25,684 bases of DNA from Podochytrium sp. JEL0797 (GCA_027596195.1 JADGJG010000285.1:1-25684); one strand, 5' to 3'; positions 1 to 9,051 are shown, numbered from the stretch's first letter. Made by a program: numbers and translations. Notes: generated by a model from the letters alone, not told the origin.

Positions 1-31
<31 letters not shown>
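1..31. repeat. 31-base C homopolymer at the window edge
   Basis: Thirty-one consecutive C open the window. They sit in what must be an intron of the lectin gene that follows, because the first in-frame stop lies at 45-47 and the first usable 3' splice site is at 72-74. The run may be a real G/C tract, like those in other introns here, or an assembly-edge artefact. The upstream exons of the lectin gene are not in the window. Confidence 0.9.
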
Positions 32-32
<1 letters not shown>

Positions 33-74
33 CTGCGGGGTTGTTGACGCTTATTTCGGCGAAAAAAAATACAG

Positions 75-1269
75 TTCGAAATGGACTTGAATCAGGAAGG
101 AAAGGCGTTCAGCGAGTGTTTTTCAAAGGAGAATGTGGATCTTCCGATTGGTTACCATTTCGGGGTTTCGGCTGCGACGTCTCAGTTCAAGCATGGTGAG
201 GATTGGGTGTTGCGACGCTGTTTCTTCTGCTTTCTGAATCACATCTCTTTCGGGATCAGAAAATCACGATTTGTTCAGTTTCGAAGTATATGAAGTGAAT
301 CCCGCCATCAAGAAGGTAAGAAAACTCGCTTGCAATTGATCTTGTTATTTACCGGCAACAATTGACGCGCATCAGGGCAAAGAAGAAAACGGAGGAATGC
401 CCATGAACATGGAAGATTTGAAGGTATCGTTCAGTTGTGCTTTTGAAGCAATGAAATGCTGACGCGTGTTGTGTTTTGATTTCAGAAAATCCAAGAAGTC
501 ACGTCTCTCGTGAACCAAGTCGAAGCCTCCGATTCTGAAACCCCGAAACCGGATGGATTCGACAACGAATTCAACGTAAGCACTTCTGCTTGTCCGCCTT
601 TTCAATCTCGTTTTTTTTGAACCCACCGTTCCGCAGGCCGCCGCCATCCGCCTCCTCGTCTCAAACCAGGAAAAACTCATCAACAGTCTCAACGTCCTAT
701 CCGAAAAGCTCGGTATGGCCCCTATTTCGGCCGCACGGCTCGTGGATTTCCATTACACGCGACACGCCGGAATCGAATTTACCAAGTTGGAAGGCAAAGC
801 GGGGGAATTGGAGAAACGTATTGCGTTGATGATGTGAGCAAGTGTTTTTCCCCGCCCGGAAGATTGTTCCCTTTTTTCTCGTGTTAATTTTTTTGTTTTT
901 TTTCCTTTCAGGGATAAGGCGAGCGCGGCGAGCAAGAATGTCAAGATTCTGATGGAATCGATTTCGCAAACGTTTGGAAGTGTAAGTTCTCTCCCTGCTC
1001 ACCGGGTCTTTCAGCGCGCGCGCGTTGTGCTGAATATCTCAAATCAGGGAGACGCGACCATGAAAACCCTCACCGAAGCCCTCGACAAACAAAACCTCCA
1101 ACTCGACACGACCGTGCAACTCGCGCAGACAACTCCCTTGAACAATAACGCGGATGGTGGAGTGCCGGCATGGGTCCTTTATGGCGCTTTTTTTGTGGTT
1201 GGTGGGGCCGTGTTTTATTCCATTCGATCCGCGATGAGGGGGTCGAGTGGGAAATCAAGATATGATTAA
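75..1269 (+). CDS. ERGIC-53/Emp47-type L-type lectin cargo receptor, 3' part
   Basis: Exons are 75-195, 260-315, 376-423, 486-575, 637-833, 912-981 and 1048-1269, giving 267 residues; the 5' end is outside the window. The first exons carry the end of a legume-lectin-like domain: a Cys followed by VDLPIGYHFGVSAAT, then HDLFSFEVYEVNP, the hallmark of ERGIC-53/VIP36/Emp46-47 receptors that carry glycoproteins between ER and Golgi. A helical, probably coiled-coil stalk follows (roughly residues 75-215), then one C-terminal membrane helix (about PAWVLYGAFFVVGGAVFY) and a short tail. The tail ends SGKSRYD and lacks both the KKXX retrieval signal and the terminal FF export signal of animal ERGIC-53. 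The family is clear from sequence; the exact paralogue is not. It is convergent with the zinc-finger gene at 1423. Confidence 0.85.
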
Positions 1270-1422
1270 AATCAACCCTCCGGATTTTGCACGCTATAGC
1301 CTTATTCGCCTATTCATGCTTCGCTTTCTTTTTCGAAGTTTGAGCTTATTCTCTTCTTTCTGTGATCATTGATTTCTTGTGCACTCAGCAAAGTTGAGCA
1401 AAAAAAAAATCCGGCAACGCTT

Positions 1423-2777
1423 TCAAGCTTTCGGTCTCCGCGTCCTCCGCACAATCACTCTGTCCTCCGGCTTCTCCACCACTGGCATCAACTCCTTGTG
1501 TACCTTTCGCTTATGGTACTTCAACGCGTCCAGCTTCTTGAACTTTGCGTCACACCACCCACACGCATAAGGCTCCTCTCCCGTGTGTTCATTCAAATGG
1601 TCCCGGAGATACCGCTTCATATTAAACGCCCTGTCACACGAAGGAAACGTGCACTTGAACGGCAAAACACCGCGATGAATGTTCAAATGCCGCTGCAAGT
1701 CCGAATTCCCCACAAACGCCTTGCCACACTCGCCACACTCAAACGGCCGCGTTTCCGAGTGAATCCGCTCATGCACTTTCAACGTGAATTTCGCGACAAA
1801 CCGTTTGCCACACGTGGCGCACGCGTACCCCGGGTGCGAGGAATGCTTGGACTGGATGTGTTCTGCGAGACGCGATTTGCTGGGGTAGGTTTTGGGACAG
1901 TCGGGGCATGGGATGTGGAAGTGGGTTGGGTGGGATTTCTTGTGTTGGCGGAGGGTGGCGGTTGTGAAGGATTCGGTGGGGCATTGCGGGCAGAGCTTGG
2001 GGGTGCAGGTTTGGAGGTGGATTTCGTAGGCCTGTGGGTGGAGGTTTTGAACGTGAGAATCAGATCGGGTGAAGGGAATCAAAAAAGGAAGACGCACGTG
2101 TTGAAAAACGTATTTCTTGTCACAGTGCGGACACACGCTTTCCTGAATCGGACCGCGGTGTTTTGTGGGACCATGGGTTCCCGCTTTCTCCACGTGGTTC
2201 GCGAGCCACTGCCAAATGAAAGAAGTCAGCATTCGACCTACACGTGCTGAGAATAAAAGCTCACCTTGGCCGATCGGAATTCCTTCCCACACTGCTCACA
2301 CACACATGCTTCAGGTAACTTCTTTGGCTGGACTGGCTTCGGTTCCTTTGGCTTCTTTGGCTCCTTCGGTTTCTTGGGTTCTTTTGGCAGCTTTGGCTCT
2401 TTTGGCTTCTTCGGTTCTTTTTGCTTTCGGATTGAGTGCGGCTGGTGGTCCTTGCGGAGCAGGTGTTGTTGGAGTGTCTGGGGTCAAATTGGATGAGTTG
2501 CCGCCAAGCCGTACGAAGGAGTGATCCTCACCCGCCGGACAGTGAAGACCTTGCCGCACTGAAGACATTCAAACACGGCTCTGGGGATCGTGGGAACGGT
2601 CTTTGCTTTGGTGGATTTCACTTTGACCATGGAGGGTTTCTGTTTTGCGAGGGTTGCTGCGGCCTTTTGCTTCTTGCGGGGAGGCGAGCTGGAGTCTGCA
2701 TCAGCAAGGGCGCGTTTTCGGGAGGACGAGCGGCGGATGGTGATGGCGGGTTCGCTTGCTGCAGAGGTGGGGGACAT
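1423..2777 (-). CDS. Nine-finger C2H2 zinc-finger protein
   Basis: Exons in coding order are 2777-2532, 2477-2265, 2208-2098 and 2031-1423, giving 392 residues. A basic, Ser-rich N-terminus with an RKKQK nuclear-localisation motif precedes finger 1 (CLQCGKVF). A Lys/Pro-rich linker made of KEPKKP-type repeats follows, then eight more fingers. Splicing is supported by the fingers themselves: intron 1 lies inside finger 1, intron 2 inside finger 2, and the third intron (66 nt, no stop) inside finger 3. Removing that 66-nt insert restores C-x2-C-x12-H-x3-C spacing, so finger 3 is C2HC. Later fingers include CATCGKRF and CGECGKAF. Nine fingers recall TFIIIA, but spacings and linkers are mostly those of ordinary C2H2 factors. 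It is likely a nuclear DNA- or RNA-binding protein with unknown target. Confidence 0.88.
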
Positions 2778-2912
2778 CAGGTGGAGTGGAGAGTGTTTTT
2801 TGGTTTTTTTCCTTGCCCCTTTCCCCTTTCAAAAAGCGGTAAAAACGAAGGGGAAAAGGGGGACAGGAAGTATGCAAGCCAGCTTAAACCCACAATCAAG
2901 ATTACATCAACG

Positions 2913-4653
2913 TTATTCGCATCGCTTTCTCATCAGATCACAGAGCGCAGTCAAATCACTTCTCCCGTCCGCAACCAACAAATCAACAACCTCCCAATGC
3001 TCATTCCGCGCAGCAGCACGCGCTGCATAAGAATTCTTCGCCGAAGGATCCACAATCTCCCCCAACGCCAGTAACATCTTGACCACCTCCACGTGTCCAT
3101 ACTCACACGCATTCCTCAAACACGCATTATCCGCATCCCCCGCATCCACAACAGGATCCTCAAGCAACCGCTTCACAATCTCTGCATACCCGCGTTCACA
3201 CGCGTTCCGCAACGCCAGGTTGTCCAACGCGCTTGGATCGATCACGTCTCCTTCGATATCAAGAAGAAGGTGCACAACGCGTGTGAATCCGTGGCTCGCC
3301 GCGTACCGAATCGCACGATTGTTTTCAACGGTCACGTCGCAGTACGCATGCATCAACAGGAGTTCGACGATTTCGGGGTGGTTAGCTTCCACGGCAACGA
3401 GGAGAGACATGGTGAGGTCCGTGTCTTCGAGAGAAGGGAGTTGGGAGGGCGAAATGGGCGAGGGGAGGAGGAGGCGGGTTGCGATTTCGACGTGTCCGTT
3501 TTCGCAGGCAAGGTGAAAAGCAGATCCAACGTCTTTGAAAGTGAAGGTTATTGGGAGGGAGAGAAGGAATTTGACCATATAAAGGTGGTTGTCTTCGACG
3601 GCGGGGGTCAGCGTGATGGACGTGGCAATGGTCGGGTCAAAGTCGAGGAGAAGTCGGAGAATCTCGACGTGTCCTTTCGAGATTGTTGGTGTGACGGCCA
3701 CGAATGGACCCAGAATTCTCTTGCTTTTGCTGGCGTTGAAGTTGGATAGAATCATGTCGACTTGTGCGATGCTTCCTCGTTTGCACGAAACCGCGAGATG
3801 CTCGTTCAAGTTGATCGGCGCAGACAGGTCCTGACTGTCCAGCTCTTGAAGCAACCGTTTGACAATGGACTGTCTGACTCGGCTGCAGGCTTGAAACAGT
3901 GGTTCATCGAGTGGGATCCGGAAACACGCTCGCTTGGAGACAGACAAGATCAACTCCAACACATTTTCGTGGCCACACGTTGCTGCGAGCTGGAGGCCTT
4001 GGGAAAGAATCGAATGCGATAGTGGTTTCGCAGCCAAAGATTCCGCCAAACTGATCGCGCCCTGCATGCAAGCCCATTTCCAGCAAAAGTCCTCGCCACG
4101 CACAGGAGGGGCTGGGGACACCGCAATCGCGCGCAACACTCCCTGCTCAATAAGTTCCACAAATGATTTGGGGAGTATAATGAAGTCAGAGTCACTCTGC
4201 AAATCTCTGTCGAGGAGCTTCAACATTGTCTGGCAATGGTCCCGTTCGAATGCCATTTCGAACCAGCGATTCGTCGTGAATGTGAAGCCTAAATCGGAGA
4301 GCCTTCAATCCATACAGTCCACGAGTAGATAGATGCCTGAAGGATCATAATTACCTGTCGTCGCGATGCATCCGGCAATGAACCCTTCTCCAAGCTGAAA
4401 CCATCGCAGTTGCACGCCCAGCTCCTCCTCATCGCCAGCAGCAAAGTAACGTTTTAGGTTCCCGGTTATGAATGAAATACTGTTCGAAAGGCTCTTCACG
4501 TGCGTGTTCCAGGAGCGCGAGACTCGTCGGAGAGAAACAACCTCTTGCGAGAGTTTTAGGCGCCTGAGATTACTGGCCAATCACCGACTCACCATGTGGA
4601 TGAAGCCATATGGCAATCTGTGACGCCAGTTCATACGGGAGATCGTCGAGCAT
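2913..4653 (-). CDS. F-box/ankyrin-repeat protein
   Basis: Exons are 4653-4593, 4543-4355 and 4288-2913, giving 541 residues. The N-terminus reads LPYELASQIAIWLHPHE then VVSLRRVSRSWN, a good F-box, and this only appears when a 49-nt intron (4544-4592) is removed. After a linker (about residues 45-140) most of the protein is degenerate ankyrin repeats, with units such as GHVEIATRLLL, GYAEIVKRLLE and GHVEVVKMLLA running nearly to the C-terminus. F-box proteins dock on Skp1 in SCF ubiquitin ligases, and the ankyrin stack would recruit substrate. That role is inferred from family. The long third exon has no intron. The gene is divergent from the secretory protein at 4991. Confidence 0.87.
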
Positions 4654-4990
4654 CTTGTGCGGGAGGGATGAAGGAATGATGTTTTTAGGCTTTTTTTTGG
4701 AGTCAATTCAGAAACAAGCTCTCCTTGGTGCCGCTCACGTTTTCTAGTCCGACAGAGGTGAAAGTTATTTACGAAATCTTGATTGTCGCGTTGAGCGCTT
4801 GTTTTGGATGAGAGAATATCGAATTCGCTCGGGAACGCCCTTGAAGAAAAGGATGCAAATCAATGGCGATAATCTTAGCGAGCCTTATTTGACGTTCACA
4901 GTTGACACCGACTTGCCTTCCATTTTTTTCAGAATAGATCAGATGGATAAAATGGAATTGGTACTTAGAAAAAAGAGCGACAAATCCAAA
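4654..4990. promoter_or_regulatory. Shared intergenic region between divergent genes
   Basis: This 337-bp gap separates the starts of the F-box/ankyrin gene (minus) and the secretory-protein gene (plus), so it should hold both promoters. I see no convincing TATA box, RNA gene or repeat. The frame of the downstream gene is open from about 4799 with in-frame ATGs at 4808, 4853, 4943 and 4952, so a longer N-terminus cannot be excluded. It would bury the signal peptide that begins at 4991. Confidence 0.5.
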
Positions 4991-5859
4991 ATGCGACTTG
5001 CCCTCTTCGCGATCGCCATTACCACCCACCTGAATCTCGTCCAATCATCGTCAGCATTTGCCAAAGGTTTGATCACGACAACTCGCATATCCAAAGTGAC
5101 TTCGACCTGCCAGATCACCCGCAACACGTCACGTCCACCACCACCGAACACCCAATCTTCAACCCATGCTCTGCACTTTGCGCCGTCACAGCCCTGTTTT
5201 CGGGCCCGAGCTTGTCGCATATGATTCTCGAAAACGTAGTTTCCGCGTTTGAGTACTTCAACAACGGACACGACCTGATCACTGACGAAGAAAGTCGCGA
5301 GAGTGGATATTCCTATTTCAGGAACCATATGGAGTTTTGCGAACGCGTATTGCGATGCAAAGAGTCAAGCGATGAAACGGAATATCGCCATTTTGTCGAG
5401 GGACACGGCCAGGAATCGGTGAGGCCAATCACGCACCTACGTCCTTTTTATCATTTGTCTGATTCAAGTTTTCCTCGATTGCAGTTTGAATCACCCTATT
5501 CCATGTCCAACGAGTCCGAACCCATGTCCACATCCACAAACCCTGATTCAGACCCCTGGGAACTAGACGAATACATTGCCCCGCCCATCGCACGTTCGCG
5601 CTCCCTCTCTCGAGCAGCATTAGAATCCTTGGAAGTCCAACGAGTATTGGAAGACGAAAAGCGGAGGTTGCTGGTCAAGTTCCGGGGGTATCCTTTGGGA
5701 AAGACATTTGGATCATCGAATGATCCTCACAGTCGCCCTTTTGTGCGCCATCAACGTGAAGTGACGGCGGAATATGTGGTGGAGAAGATGTTGATTCAGA
5801 TGTTTGTGATTGCGGTTGGCGTTTTTGTGTTGCTTGTGATTCCGGAGACTTTAATCTAA
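4991..5859 (+). CDS. Orphan secretory protein with C-terminal membrane anchor
   Basis: Exons are 4991-5066, 5114-5418 and 5485-5859, giving 251 residues. The start was chosen because MRLALFAIAITTHLNL is a good signal peptide. A 47-nt intron joins FAK to DHPQHV with matching phase. The lumenal part holds paired cysteines (NPCSALCAV, then EFCERVLRC) and a long acidic helical-looking stretch. The second half is Ser/Pro-rich and ends in one hydrophobic helix (MFVIAVGVFVLLVI) and a few residues. This suggests a type I membrane or GPI-like surface or ER/Golgi protein. I do not recognise the family. The stop lies only 22 bp before the APC10 start on the same strand. Confidence 0.7.
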
Positions 5860-5881
5860 AAAACGAGGTCGTAGAGTAATT

Positions 5882-6768
5882 ATGGCGAACGTGAAATTAT
5901 ACTTTGAGTCAATGACCTCGGCTTGGTCAAGAACAAAAAACTCGACCAAAATGGACCTGCCAACCGACGATCTCCGCAACGTGTCCCAGAGCGGCCAATG
6001 GACCGTTTCAAGCCACAAACACGGCGGCGGATTCGGCGTCGAATGTCTCCGCGATGGATCCACAGAAACCTATTGGCAGAGCGATGGTGCGTGTTGTCTA
6101 CTGGCTCTGGCCCGTCAAGAACTCACCGTTGTTCCAGGCCCGCAGCCCCACTTCATCAACATCAACTTCAGCAGAAAGACAGAGCTCGAAATACTCAGAA
6201 TATACCTCGACTATCGCCAGGACGAGTCCTATTGCCCGAGCAAAATATCGGTTCGGGCGGGGTCAACCTTGCAGGATGCTCAGGTAACGCATGCCCTACC
6301 CATGGATCTTGACTTGTTACTGAAGAACCGAAATAGGAGCTACAGCTGCTGGAACTCGAAGGTGCGCGGTGATTCGTGTCGATATTTGCGAAACCTCGAA
6401 GCTCCAATTGTTTGACCACCCCAACAAATAGAACCCAGCGGTTGGATCGCGGTCGATTTGCGCGACGAAGTCACTGGACATCCGCTGCACGTCCATTTGA
6501 TCCAAATTGTTGTCCTCATGAACCACCAGAACGGAAAGGACACGCACATGCGGTAGGGAACGTTGGTTTGGAACCCGTCGCGAAACTCATCTCGTGCCTT
6601 CTTTTTTTCCATTTAGGCAAATACAGCTATTTGCGCCTCAAAAGAAATCAGACTTGGAGGAGATTCCGTTTTCAACGACGGATTTTTTGATGTAAGGCGT
6701 CGCGGGGGGTTTTCGGACAAACTCAATACTAAATCGTTTCTCTCGTCAGGTATTCAACAATTAGATGA
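5882..6768 (+). CDS. APC10: Anaphase-promoting complex subunit 10 (DOC1)
   Basis: Exons are 5882-6086, 6138-6283, 6337-6361, 6432-6552, 6617-6691 and 6750-6768, giving 196 residues (173 if ATG 5951 is used). The DOC-domain signatures are unmistakable: GFGVECLRD, TYWQSDG, PHFININF, DESYCPSKISVR, EPSGWI, NHQNGKDTHMR and a C-terminal FLMYSTIR, ending in the IR tail by which APC10 binds the TPR subunit CDC27. It is the co-receptor, with CDC20/CDH1, for D-box substrates of the APC/C ubiquitin ligase. The third exon is only 25 nt (ELQLLELE plus one base). Intron 5 contains a TACTAA-like branch site. The first ATG lies 22 bp after the previous stop, so the second may be the true start. A poly(A) motif AATAAA follows at 6773. 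Confidence 0.95.
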
Positions 6769-7092
6769 TTTGAATAAATGAAAGAACTGCAACTCGAGCG
6801 CTCGAGTTTCCTCGCCTTTTCCACCTGAGCTTTCCACCAACCACCACCAGCCCTGACTTCTTCCCTGTGCAAATTCAGTTCCTCAGTACTCGCAATTCAA
6901 TTTCCGATGTATCCATGCTTCTGCTCTCCGATTCAATGAGGTCTCGATGCCGCGGGATTGGTTCGGGAGCGTGGTTCCATGGAATTGTTGTGATCGAAAT
7001 CGCTCCAATTGATCCAAGAGAGCGGGACAACCATAGGCAATGTTCAAAGGCCCGAATTTGTCGCGTTTCCCGTCAGAATCGAAAGATTTTTT
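6769..7092. other. Convergent intergenic stretch between APC10 and the LRR gene
   Basis: This 324-bp region lies between two convergent stops. It begins with an AATAAA motif at 6773-6778 and a perfect 18-bp palindrome at 6791-6808. On the minus strand it holds an open frame of 65 codons (7072-6875) with coding-like composition but no start codon near its 5' end and no obvious splice link. Nothing else was recognised. Confidence 0.6.
6791..6808. repeat. Perfect 18-bp palindrome
   Basis: AACTCGAGCGCTCGAGTT is its own reverse complement. It lies 23 bp beyond the APC10 stop and within the presumed 3' region of both convergent genes. It could act as a 3'-end hairpin or a dimeric protein-binding site, or be chance. 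Confidence 0.85.
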
Positions 7093-8925
7093 TTAATTCA
7101 AGAATTGAGAAGAATTCATAAGCAAGACATGCAACGACGCCTCGACCCTCTCCTTTTCCCTCCGCTTACGCATTTCTCGACGATAAAACCAGACAAACCA
7201 CAGCCCAACACCCACTACTCCGAGTGAACCGAGCACGTAACAAATTATTTTGATTGTGGAGGATTGAATGCATTGGGATTCGTTGGGAAGATTTGTTCCC
7301 GAGAGGCAGTTGTTGTTGAATCTAAACATTGGAATCATTTTAAATTTAACTCGACGCTTTTTTTTCCAGACGGGGCTTTACCCTGTGCTAAATAGTTGTA
7401 GAGAGGCCGGAATCGTTCCCGTAAGGTAATTGTTGCCGCAGTTTCTAGCAAAGAAGTGAAATTAGCACTTCAACATCACAGACGCCCCCCCCCTCCCCCC
7501 TCCCTACCCACTCACATATCAATCAACTGCGGCAACCCCGCCAAACTCGCCGGAATCCCCCCCGAAAGCGCATTCCCATTCAAAAACACGCTCCCAAGCT
7601 GCACCATCCCCGCAAACATGTCCGGGATCCCACCCGACAACTGATTGTCGCTCAAATCCAGCAGTTGCAGATTCATGAGCCCCGATAGGGTCGATGGGAT
7701 GTGTTGGGTGAGTTGGTTGGAGGCGAGGTTTCTATTTTTTTGACAAGGAGGTGAGTGTGTGTGTGGGTGGAGTCTGGAGAGGAAGGAATGTCCCTTACAG
7801 TGTAGAAAGTTGCGTCAACAATCCCAATTCAGAAGGAATCCCTCCTCTCAACTCAACCCCCGAAAACACCAACCCCGTCACGAACCCTTCGACACCACAC
7901 ATCACATACTGCGAATTCCAAGCGCAACAGGCCCCCATAGCACTCGGAATCGCGTTTGGGAACCCCAATAGTTGCAACGAGGTGGCCACGAAGGCGCAAT
8001 CGTTGTTGGTGGTGGGTAAAGCGGGGGAGGCGAACATGCTTGGGGGCACGCAGGATTTGTTTTGGTAGGGTGTGAAGGGGAAACAGTTTTGGTTGAAATT
8101 CCTGGAAAGAAAGCGTGGCGTGAGATATTGAGAAGGGGTTGCTCGTAAAAGCGGATTTGACAAACCGTTTCGGTATCTCAAGCAATGCGGGAGGAATCGT
8201 TCCGTTCAGCTGGTTGTTGTTGACGTGTCTGTTTTATTTTTCCATTTCGTTGGATTCGTCAGGATTCCCCTTTTTCCATTGCAGAATAAACCTACAAATA
8301 GTTGAGATTCGATAGCAATTGCAGCTCTGTCGGTATGGCTCCCGACAGCTGATTCGAGCTCAAGTCCCTGATATTTTTTTTGCTGAGGAGGATGTCGTCC
8401 AATTCGTCTCGAATACTTACAGAAATTGGAGAGACACCAGCTTCGACAGACTCGACGGAATGGTTCCATTCAATTTGTTTGAGCTCAAGTCCCTAATGAT
8501 GATGGATGAGCGCCAAGAAAAAAACGTCAACACCACTCAACAGATGCTGCAGTGAAGTCAGGTTTGCAAGAGATTCTGGAATATTTCCCGATAGCCGTGT
8601 GACGCCTCTGCAAGGGGGGGGGGGGGGGGGGGGGCAAAAAATTGTGGGAATTGGGGGGCCCTGCCCAACGGGGGGCGATTGGGTATTTTTTTTAAAAAAA
8701 CAAAAACCCCCCCCCCCCCCCCCCCCCCCCAAACAAGGTGGGTCAGTCAGGGGCCGTGCTCAACGCGTCGCGATGTGGATTTTTTTTGAAAGCAACTCAC
8801 AGCCACGTCACTCGGTTATTGGAGTCGCACTGTAGGCTGAGAAAGCTTTCGACATGGCAGCAGTCCGGTTTGACAAAGTAGTAAGGAAAGAGAAAAGCGA
8901 GGAGCTGGCAATCTGTCATGGCCAT
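7093..8925 (-). CDS. LRR receptor-like membrane protein without kinase
   Basis: Exons in coding order are 8925-8801, 8607-8542, 8492-8421, 8367-8296, 8228-8166, 8101-7799, 7731-7516, 7444-7382 and 7321-7093, giving 402 residues (426 if ATG 8997 is used). Module 1 has an N-cap with paired cysteines (DCQLLAF, PDCC, LQCDSNNRVT) and four plant-type LRRs (LSGNIPESLANLTSL, LNGTIPSSL, LSGAIPTEL, LNGTIPPAL). Module 2 has its own N-cap (NNDCAFV, ACCAW, YVMCGVEG) and about five LRRs. One membrane helix follows (about residues 350-373) and then a basic tail YRREMRKRREKER. No kinase domain follows. All eight introns are phase 2, and most LRRs have their own exon. No signal peptide is visible, which is odd for this architecture. 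The likely role is cell-surface recognition, by inference. Confidence 0.85.
7485..7515 (-). repeat. Intronic G-rich tract beside a 5' splice site
   Basis: The plus strand has C runs of 9, 6, 3 and 3 separated by T or TA. On the transcribed minus strand this reads GTGAGTGGGTAGGGAGGGGG and onward, starting at the donor itself (7515). It has four or more G runs with one- or two-base loops, a canonical G-quadruplex pattern. It occupies about half of a 71-nt intron of the LRR gene. Confidence 0.8.
8614..8730. repeat. Inverted G21/C24 homopolymers inside an LRR intron
   Basis: A run of 21 G (8614-8634) and a run of 24 C (8707-8730) flank about 70 bases that are themselves rich in short homopolymers. 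Both lie in the first intron (8608-8800) of the LRR gene, which at 193 nt is about three times the usual intron length. In transcript sense the C21 run sits directly before the TTGCAG acceptor, where the pyrimidine tract should be. The two runs could pair. A polishing or read-quality artefact is a serious alternative. Confidence 0.8.
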
Positions 8926-9051
8926 CTTTCTCTTTCTTGGCCAGGATGTAAATCTTTTCGAAAACTGATGGAACTTGATCATCAGAGTATTCTTCACATC
9001 AGATTAAATCTCAAAACTAATAAATAATATTCGAAAAAAGAAATCACACAC
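8926..9051. promoter_or_regulatory. Very short divergent promoter region
   Basis: Only 126 bp separate the chosen LRR start (minus) from the Gemin7-like start (plus); if ATG 8997 is used the gap is 54 bp. The part next to the Gemin7-like gene is A/T-rich. There is no room here for an upstream signal-peptide exon of the LRR gene unless it overlaps the neighbouring gene. Confidence 0.5.

Noticed and set aside
1369..2250. 293-codon open frame on the plus strand
   Set aside because: It lies antisense to the zinc-finger exons, whose fingers are intact on the minus strand; it has no domain of its own.
1423..2777. Naming the zinc-finger protein TFIIIA
   Set aside because: The count of nine fingers agrees, but the finger spacings and the long Lys/Pro linker after finger 1 do not match TFIIIA well enough.
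4799..4990. N-terminal extension of the orphan secretory protein
   Set aside because: In frame and open, but it would place the strong signal peptide more than 60 residues inside the protein.
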